Part shown: positions 6,934-11,135 of the stretch, one piece after another
How the letters are laid out: every line of letters begins with the position of its first letter
Numbering within the stretch: the stretch's first letter is position 1
Assembly (NCBI GenBank): GCA_900548485.1
Contig: URKL01000034.1
Span: 1-11,135 of the forward strand
Reading direction: 5' to 3'
Origin: an uncultured Succinatimonas sp.
Lineage (GTDB): Bacteria > Pseudomonadota > Gammaproteobacteria > Enterobacterales > Succinivibrionaceae
Length of the DNA stretch: 11,135 nt
Made by a program: the position numbers and the translations under genes
Notes under the pieces: model-generated
Told to the model about the DNA's origin: nothing
Databases searched by the model: none
What the model saw: only the letters and a program-made list of their open reading frames with translations

Positions 6934-8181
6934 CTATTCGGGTAAGATTGATTCGTCTTTCCAAATATCCTCATAGCTTTGACGAGCTCTGATGACATAA
7001 GACTTATCACCATTAACCATAACCTCGGCAGGCAGACGACGAGTATTATAATTTGAAGACATGGAACTACCATAAGCACCAGCTCCACGTACTACTAAGA
7101 TATCACCATCAATAACATTTAAACGACGATCTTTACCTAAGAAGTCATCGCTTTCACAAACAGGGCCGACAACATCAGAAAGAACTGTATCTCCAGCATG
7201 CTTTTTAGCATTGATGATATTCATCCAAGATCCATATAAAGCAGGACGAATAAGATCGTTCATAGCACCATCAACAATTACAAAATGACGACTACCATTA
7301 TCCTTTTGATATTGTACCTTAGTTAATAAAATACCAGCATTAGCAACCATAGCACGGCCTGGTTCTACGTAAACTGCGACATCAATATCACCTAAACGCT
7401 CAGAAACTGCAGCAAAATAATCGGCAGGAGAAGGTGGAGTTTCCGCATCATAAGTAACACCTAAACCACCACCTAAATCAATATGATCTAATTTGATACC
7501 CTCAGCCTTTAAAACATTATAAATTTCAAGCAAACGATCAGTTGCTTCAACAATAGGTGTTCCTGATGTCATTTGTGAACCAATATGACAATCAATGCCG
7601 ACAATCTTCAAATGAGGATCTTGAGCCATATGCTTATAAATGCGTATAGCTTCTTCATGAGCAATACCAAATTTATTGTTTTTTAGACCAGTAGAAATAG
7701 CTGGCAAGGTCTTAGCATCAACATTAGGATTAACACGTAAGGCTACTGGAGCTACTACTCCTAGTTCAGCGGCAACAGCTGAAACTACAAAACTTTCCGC
7801 TTCAGACTCAATATTTAAACAATCAATACCTTGAGACAGAGCAAAACGAATCTCATCTTTTGTCTTACCTACACCTGAATATACGCACTTATGAGGGTCT
7901 CCTCCTGCTGCTATCACACGACGCAATTCACCCTCTGAGACAATATCAAAGCCAGTTCCAAGTTTCGCCATTAAATTTAAAATTGCTAAATTAGAATTAG
8001 CCTTTACAGCGTAACAAATACGATGACGACGACCTTTTAAGGCTTCATCAAAGGCCTTAACATGGCGTTCTAAAGTTTTTTGAGAATAGACATATAAAGG
8101 CGTGCCATATTTTTCAGCTAAGTCAGTAACTAAAATATCCTCAGCATATAAGTCTTCATCGCGGTAATTAAAATAATCCAT
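6934..8181 (-). CDS. lysA: Diaminopimelate decarboxylase
   Basis: LysA is a PLP-dependent fold-III decarboxylase that converts meso-diaminopimelate to L-lysine, the last step of the pathway. The protein is 415 aa, typical for the family. The PLP lysine is K60 in YAVKANSN, HIGSQ (199-203) stacks near the cofactor, the glycine-rich phosphate loop is LGGGLGVTY (236-244), EPGR is at 273-276, and the active-site cysteine from the partner subunit is C342 in GPVCESDD. The C-terminal GAYGSSMSSNYNTRRLPAE segment supplies the conserved tyrosines. An AAGGA ribosome-binding site lies 9 nt before the ATG. The gene sits 12 nt after lptM and 9 nt before dapF, the order of Pseudomonas- and Vibrio-type genomes; E. 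coli keeps lysA elsewhere. LysR is not encoded here. Confidence 0.97.
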   Translation of the reverse strand: MDYFNYRDEDLYAEDILVTDLAEKYGTPLYVYSQKTLERHVKAFDEALKGRRHRICYAVKANSNLAILNLMAKLGTGFDIVSEGELRRVIAAGGDPHKCVYSGVGKTKDEIRFALSQGIDCLNIESEAESFVVSAVAAELGVVAPVALRVNPNVDAKTLPAISTGLKNNKFGIAHEEAIRIYKHMAQDPHLKIVGIDCHIGSQMTSGTPIVEATDRLLEIYNVLKAEGIKLDHIDLGGGLGVTYDAETPPSPADYFAAVSERLGDIDVAVYVEPGRAMVANAGILLTKVQYQKDNGSRHFVIVDGAMNDLIRPALYGSWMNIINAKKHAGDTVLSDVVGPVCESDDFLGKDRRLNVIDGDILVVRGAGAYGSSMSSNYNTRRLPAEVMVNGDKSYVIRARQSYEDIWKDESILPE

Positions 8182-8193
8182 AAATTAAGTTCC

Positions 8194-8418
8194 TTAAAGT
8201 GAATAAAGCGGATTGAAATAAATATTTTCATCATCCGCAGGACCACGAACAAAACGCTCTGATGCATTCTCTTTGCCATTAGTTTTTTGACATTCATCAT
8301 CAGGATAGCTACCACAAACCTCTGCACTATCTGCTGGCATATATAATGGACCTTTAATTCCACATCCAGATAGTAGCAAGGCCGCGCCTAAGAAAATAAG
8401 GATCTTAGCTTTGTTCAT
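8194..8418 (-). CDS. lptM: LPS-translocon maturation lipoprotein LptM (YifL)
   Basis: LptM is a small outer-membrane lipoprotein that binds the LptD-LptE translocon and helps LptD fold and reach its native disulfide state. The 74-aa product starts with a short basic N-terminus and a hydrophobic stretch (6-16), then the lipobox LLSGC with lipidated Cys19, followed by GIKGPLYMP, which matches the family core CGLKGPLY. The mature tail is acidic and carries C35 and C43, which the E. coli protein lacks. An AGGAG ribosome-binding site stands 9 nt before the ATG, which fixes the start. It is the first gene of the lptM-lysA-dapF unit, with its own promoter candidate in the 73-nt gap after cyaA. Confidence 0.92.
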   Translation of the reverse strand: MNKAKILIFLGAALLLSGCGIKGPLYMPADSAEVCGSYPDDECQKTNGKENASERFVRGPADDENIYFNPLYSL

Positions 8419-8450
8419 GGTTTTATCTCCTAAAATTTGCGCTTTTAATT

Positions 8451-8478
8451 ACAATATCACGCTTTTTTATTTGAACAA
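8451..8478 (-). promoter_or_regulatory. Candidate promoter for lptM-lysA-dapF
   Basis: On the minus strand TTGTTC (8473-8478) and TATTGT (8451-8456) are 16 nt apart, and the -10 carries a TGA extension directly in front (8457-8459). It lies in the gap after cyaA, with the lptM start about 33 nt downstream. No terminator was seen after cyaA, so read-through from cyaA is also possible. Confidence 0.4.
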
Positions 8479-8491
8479 GATTTTCTTATAT

Positions 8492-10975
8492 TCAGTTTTT
8501 TTTGTCACCAGATTTGATCGTAAATGGGTGTAATGAACGCATATTGTCACTTAAAACAAAATACTGCGGTAAATTAAAATGCAGATTACGCTCCCCCGAG
8601 GTCTCTTCACTTTGGCGAGTATAAAAACGGTTAATCGCATTTACCAAATCAGAACGAGATTTTTGATAGCCTCTAACCGTTTTAACCTCATTACGTTCAT
8701 TAACAATATAAATATCCCAACCTTTTTTAGCTTTAGCAAAAAAGTATTGAATAACACCAATTGAAGCTTCTCGATCAATTTCAGCTGGAACTTGTAATGC
8801 AAATTCAGGGCGCATACCGTAACGGGATAAAACACTAATATCAAAATAAGATGACGAACTAAAAGGTGAGCGCCTCAACAAAGAAACTCCACGTTCACCT
8901 GAACCGCGGGCAACATAGGTATTTAAACCAACGTCAAAACTGTATTCACGTTGAGGATTATCAATACAAGCAAAAATGCCTCTTAAGGTTGACTCTAAAT
9001 CATAGCGAATTAAATCTCTTTGCGTTTTAGAATAAGAAAGAATTACCTCTGATTTAAAATTCTCTTGATTGCGATCAAAAGCCAATCTTCTTATACGTAA
9101 TAAAGTAGCTAATAACTCAACTACGCCTTCTTCTCCATCCGGGAATGCTGTAGATTCAATTTCTCCCCAAGAATTGATGGTAATCATATCAATAGAACCA
9201 ATCAAACACTTACGAGATCTACCTGCACATAAAGCGGAACCACTATCAATTTCTGAAGAGTTATAGCGGTAATTTAAAGTTGCATCACGCTCAAAATTGA
9301 CCACCACTAAGGTTTTACGAATATAACGTGTCTGTTGTAAATCCGCTTCAGCTACCTGCCCCTGACATTCTCCTAAAAAGATTTTAATATCCCTAGATAA
9401 AGATAAAATCTTATCGGTATTTACAATACCCGGAGAACCTCCTAAATAGATCTTAGATCTTGCTGTTAAAACATGATTAAAAGTAGCCCAAACAACTACC
9501 TGGCATAATCTTAAAGCTGTATATACGGCTCTTCTTTGTAGGAGTTCTAAAGAATTGATAGCAGCGGGATAAAGATGCCACCCACGCTCACAAATCGAAT
9601 TTTTTGAAGGATTAATAAAAGTTAAATCAGTTTCCTCCAAATATTCACAGAACTCTCGATTTAAAAGCAAAACCTTACCAGGATAACCATCAAAAGCCGC
9701 ATAAAGTTTACGCGAGAGTACGCCTGCATCATCAGAAGTAATTGCGTATTCAATGCCGTGACCAACACTAAAACGCAACAAGGCACGATAGCTTAAATGC
9801 AAAGAGGTAAATAGATCTGTCTGCAGTTTAGTTACAAAACCAGCCTTCCAATGTTCTCGCGATTTAAGTTCTTCTCTAAAAGAAGAACTCCATCCCCAGT
9901 TATTACATAAACGGGATAAAAGCTTTTTTCTAGTATTTAAAACTTTAGTATCAGCAAGACCTACTAAGGACATTTCAAGTTTTAAATAAAAGCACAAACG
10001 AACTAAGGTTAAACGTGTATTATCATGCTTAGATTTAAGATAACTTGTAACCTTTTTAAACATTAAATAATAAGCATCAAGCCTTAAAGAATAACCATTT
10101 GACGAATACATTCTGCCTTTTAATACGGATGAAAGCAATTTTGTACGAGGATATTCATTAGCATAGACCTCCATAAGCAAGATCTTTAATGCTGCTTTAA
10201 ATGGATGGTCAATACCTTTATACAAAAGCCATAAACCTGAACCAAAATATTCAGCTGCGGAACTTTTAGCTACAGAACCAAAATCAAACCATAATTGATT
10301 ATCTACACGTCCACTTTCATATAAAGACTGTACTGCCCCATAATAATCTTGATCTTCTTCTTGGGGAGTGACCATATACCAAATGATATAACGCCCACAT
10401 AACCTAAAAGAGCTACGATAAAATTCATCTAAAAGGAACAAACTTTGTGCTGAACCACAATCTTCTGTATCTAAGGTGCCATGCTGACCACTTATAAATC
10501 TATCTTCTGCAGTTACAAAAAGATTGATATCTGCACCTAAGGTCTTAAAAAAAGTAGAAATAAAATGGCATTTTTCTGTTAGAAGCAAAATTTCACGTTC
10601 AGGAATTATTGAACTTACACATACCCAAATATCTAAATCAGAAGATATACCTTGGCAAATAGAGGAGGTACTGCCCATGGCATAAAGGCCCAAAATAGAA
10701 TAACGCCCACGCAAACGGCTTTCCGGTTCTATTCCCTGTTTTTTTAGATAATCACGCTGCCAAGCATTAGGAACAAAACCATCAATACCATAGGGAACAT
10801 CAGGATCTCGAGCTCCTGGTAAACGTTTATCGTTATAATGCAAAAGCAAAGGCAACATGTTTAGCATCTTGCGAGTATGAGGCCGTAATACACGCAAGGC
10901 TCGACGCATACGCTCTTCATTTAAAAGTTTGTATTGCGAAAGTCTTAAATCAAAATCGGTAGCTATCTTATCCAT
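8492..10975 (-). CDS. cyaA: Class I adenylate cyclase
   Basis: CyaA makes cAMP from ATP in the cytoplasm and supplies the signal for the CRP regulon. The 827-aa protein matches enterobacterial CyaA (848 aa) over its whole length. Landmarks are LLHYND (about 44-49), the nucleotidyltransferase signature MGSTSSICQGISSDLDIWVC with GSTSS (101-105) and metal ligands D113 and D115, EDCGSAQSLFLLDEFYR, the YFGSGLWLLYKGIDHPFKA segment, VLSRKLYAAFDGYPGKV, and the C-terminal regulatory part ending in LHFNLPQYFVLSD. In E. coli the C-terminal half mediates control by glucose-PTS EIIA; retention of this half suggests similar control, but that is inference. The ATG has an AAAAGG ribosome-binding site and a perfect -10 upstream. 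E. coli uses a weak TTG start. The divergent cyaY usually found upstream is not seen before the window ends. Confidence 0.96.
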   Translation of the reverse strand: MDKIATDFDLRLSQYKLLNEERMRRALRVLRPHTRKMLNMLPLLLHYNDKRLPGARDPDVPYGIDGFVPNAWQRDYLKKQGIEPESRLRGRYSILGLYAMGSTSSICQGISSDLDIWVCVSSIIPEREILLLTEKCHFISTFFKTLGADINLFVTAEDRFISGQHGTLDTEDCGSAQSLFLLDEFYRSSFRLCGRYIIWYMVTPQEEDQDYYGAVQSLYESGRVDNQLWFDFGSVAKSSAAEYFGSGLWLLYKGIDHPFKAALKILLMEVYANEYPRTKLLSSVLKGRMYSSNGYSLRLDAYYLMFKKVTSYLKSKHDNTRLTLVRLCFYLKLEMSLVGLADTKVLNTRKKLLSRLCNNWGWSSSFREELKSREHWKAGFVTKLQTDLFTSLHLSYRALLRFSVGHGIEYAITSDDAGVLSRKLYAAFDGYPGKVLLLNREFCEYLEETDLTFINPSKNSICERGWHLYPAAINSLELLQRRAVYTALRLCQVVVWATFNHVLTARSKIYLGGSPGIVNTDKILSLSRDIKIFLGECQGQVAEADLQQTRYIRKTLVVVNFERDATLNYRYNSSEIDSGSALCAGRSRKCLIGSIDMITINSWGEIESTAFPDGEEGVVELLATLLRIRRLAFDRNQENFKSEVILSYSKTQRDLIRYDLESTLRGIFACIDNPQREYSFDVGLNTYVARGSGERGVSLLRRSPFSSSSYFDISVLSRYGMRPEFALQVPAEIDREASIGVIQYFFAKAKKGWDIYIVNERNEVKTVRGYQKSRSDLVNAINRFYTRQSEETSGERNLHFNLPQYFVLSDNMRSLHPFTIKSGDKKN

Positions 10976-11004
10976 ACCCAGCCTTTTGCAAATGGTTTAT
11001 TTTG

Positions 11005-11010
11005 ATTATA
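11005..11010 (-). promoter_or_regulatory. Candidate cyaA promoter -10
   Basis: The minus strand reads TATAAT, a perfect -10, placing the likely transcription start about 22 nt before the cyaA ATG. No convincing -35 hexamer lies at 16-18 nt, but the region upstream is very A/T-rich. No good CRP site was seen by eye. Confidence 0.5.
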
Positions 11011-11039
11011 ACTTAATTACAAAATCTAATTCTGACCTA

Positions 11040-11060
11040 ACGACTTATAAACGCTTATAA
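11040..11060. repeat. Short tandem direct repeat upstream of cyaA
   Basis: ACGACTTATAA (11040-11050) is followed directly by ACGCTTATAA (11051-11060), two near-identical units differing by one base and one indel. They lie between the cyaA -10 and the transposon end. They may be a protein-binding site or chance in A/T-rich DNA. Confidence 0.3.
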
Positions 11061-11068
11061 TTCAATTT

Positions 11069-11135
11069 TTGACTTCCTCTCCTTGCTAAAGCAAGGGGAT
11101 TCCTACTGCTTAGATTACTACCTAGCTTCAGTGGG
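11069..11135 (-). mobile_element. End of an IS200/IS605-family (TnpB-type) element, cut by the window edge
   Basis: The minus strand reads GTAGGAATCCCC, then a stem-loop (CCTTGC-TTTA-GCAAGG core, 11081-11096), then GGAGAGGAAGTCAA ending at 11069. This matches, from memory, the common right-end pattern of IS605-type elements carrying tnpB: GGAATCCCC, hairpin, GGGGAGGA, and the RE end tetranucleotide TCAA. In one minus-strand frame the outermost bases read P-T-E-A-R then two stops, which could be the last codons of tnpB. No transposase body lies inside the window. No T-run follows the hairpin on either strand, so it is not a normal terminator. Two base pairs in the local stems are G-T on the plus strand but A-C on the minus strand, so the orientation is not certain. 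Confidence 0.6.
11069..11135 (-). ncRNA. Possible 3' end of a TnpB omega-RNA scaffold
   Basis: TnpB nucleases use an omega-RNA whose scaffold covers the right end of the element and whose guide is read from the flanking DNA. If the orientation above is right, this stretch is the scaffold's 3' part. It contains a hairpin (11078-11099, one mismatch) and a second stem pairing 11102-11108 with 11129-11135 (six of seven positions on the minus strand). The guide would then start at 11068 and run leftward into the cyaA upstream region. No expression evidence is available. Confidence 0.35.

Noticed and set aside
8130..8363. 77-aa minus-strand ORF across the lptM-lysA junction
   Set aside because: It overlaps two well-supported genes in another frame, has no family signature, and its makeup is what an out-of-frame reading would give.
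10976..11068. CRP binding site in front of cyaA
   Set aside because: No TGTGA-N6-TCACA-like palindrome is visible. Only A/T-rich half matches occur.
11078..11099. Hairpin read as an intrinsic terminator upstream of cyaA
   Set aside because: No T-run follows the stem on either strand. The surrounding GGAATCCCC and GTCAA wording fits an IS605-type end better.
1..11135. CRISPR array, tRNA or rRNA genes
   Set aside because: No regularly spaced repeats, tRNA cloverleaf arms or rRNA-like segments were seen on either strand.

Overview
The window is about 11 kb of low-GC bacterial DNA carrying a conserved gammaproteobacterial gene block on the minus strand. In transcription order (right to left) it reads cyaA (class I adenylate cyclase), lptM (LPS-translocon lipoprotein), lysA, dapF, xerC, yigB, uvrD, rho. 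A D-alanine--D-alanine ligase fragment on the plus strand converges on rho. Class I adenylate cyclase and the lptM-lysA-dapF-xerC-yigB-uvrD order point to Gammaproteobacteria. lysA lies between lptM and dapF, as in Pseudomonas, Vibrio and Aeromonas-type lineages and unlike E. coli. The AT-rich sequence would suit Succinivibrionaceae or a similar host-associated lineage, but that placement is inference.

Layout. 1-674: 3' part of a DdlA-type ligase (+). 714-739: hairpin terminator shared by the converging ddl and rho units. 767-2026: rho (-). 2027-2215: a 189-nt rho leader with an extended -10 promoter, stem-loops, a U-rich attenuator-like hairpin and C-rich, G-poor sequence. 2216-5977: uvrD, yigB and xerC, packed with gaps of 3 and 6 nt. 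5978-6090: xerC promoter candidate and a strong terminator behind dapF. 6091-8418: dapF, lysA and lptM with 9 and 12 nt gaps. 8419-8491: promoter candidate for lptM-lysA-dapF. 8492-10975: cyaA. 10976-11068: cyaA promoter region. 11069-11135: what looks like the end of an IS200/IS605-family (TnpB-type) element, cut by the window edge. No gene-free stretch exceeds 300 nt.

How the genes relate. lysA and dapF are the last steps of the meso-DAP/lysine pathway, and Ddl makes the D-Ala-D-Ala dipeptide, so three genes feed peptidoglycan precursor synthesis. LptM helps mature the outer-membrane LPS translocon. XerC resolves chromosome dimers, UvrD is a repair helicase, YigB is a HAD phosphatase, Rho terminates transcription and CyaA makes cAMP. 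Most of this is ordinary core genome. The points worth a second look are the transposon end with a potential omega-RNA terminus just upstream of cyaA, the structured rho leader, a UvrD without the usual C-terminal Tudor-like domain, and an LptM with two extra cysteines.
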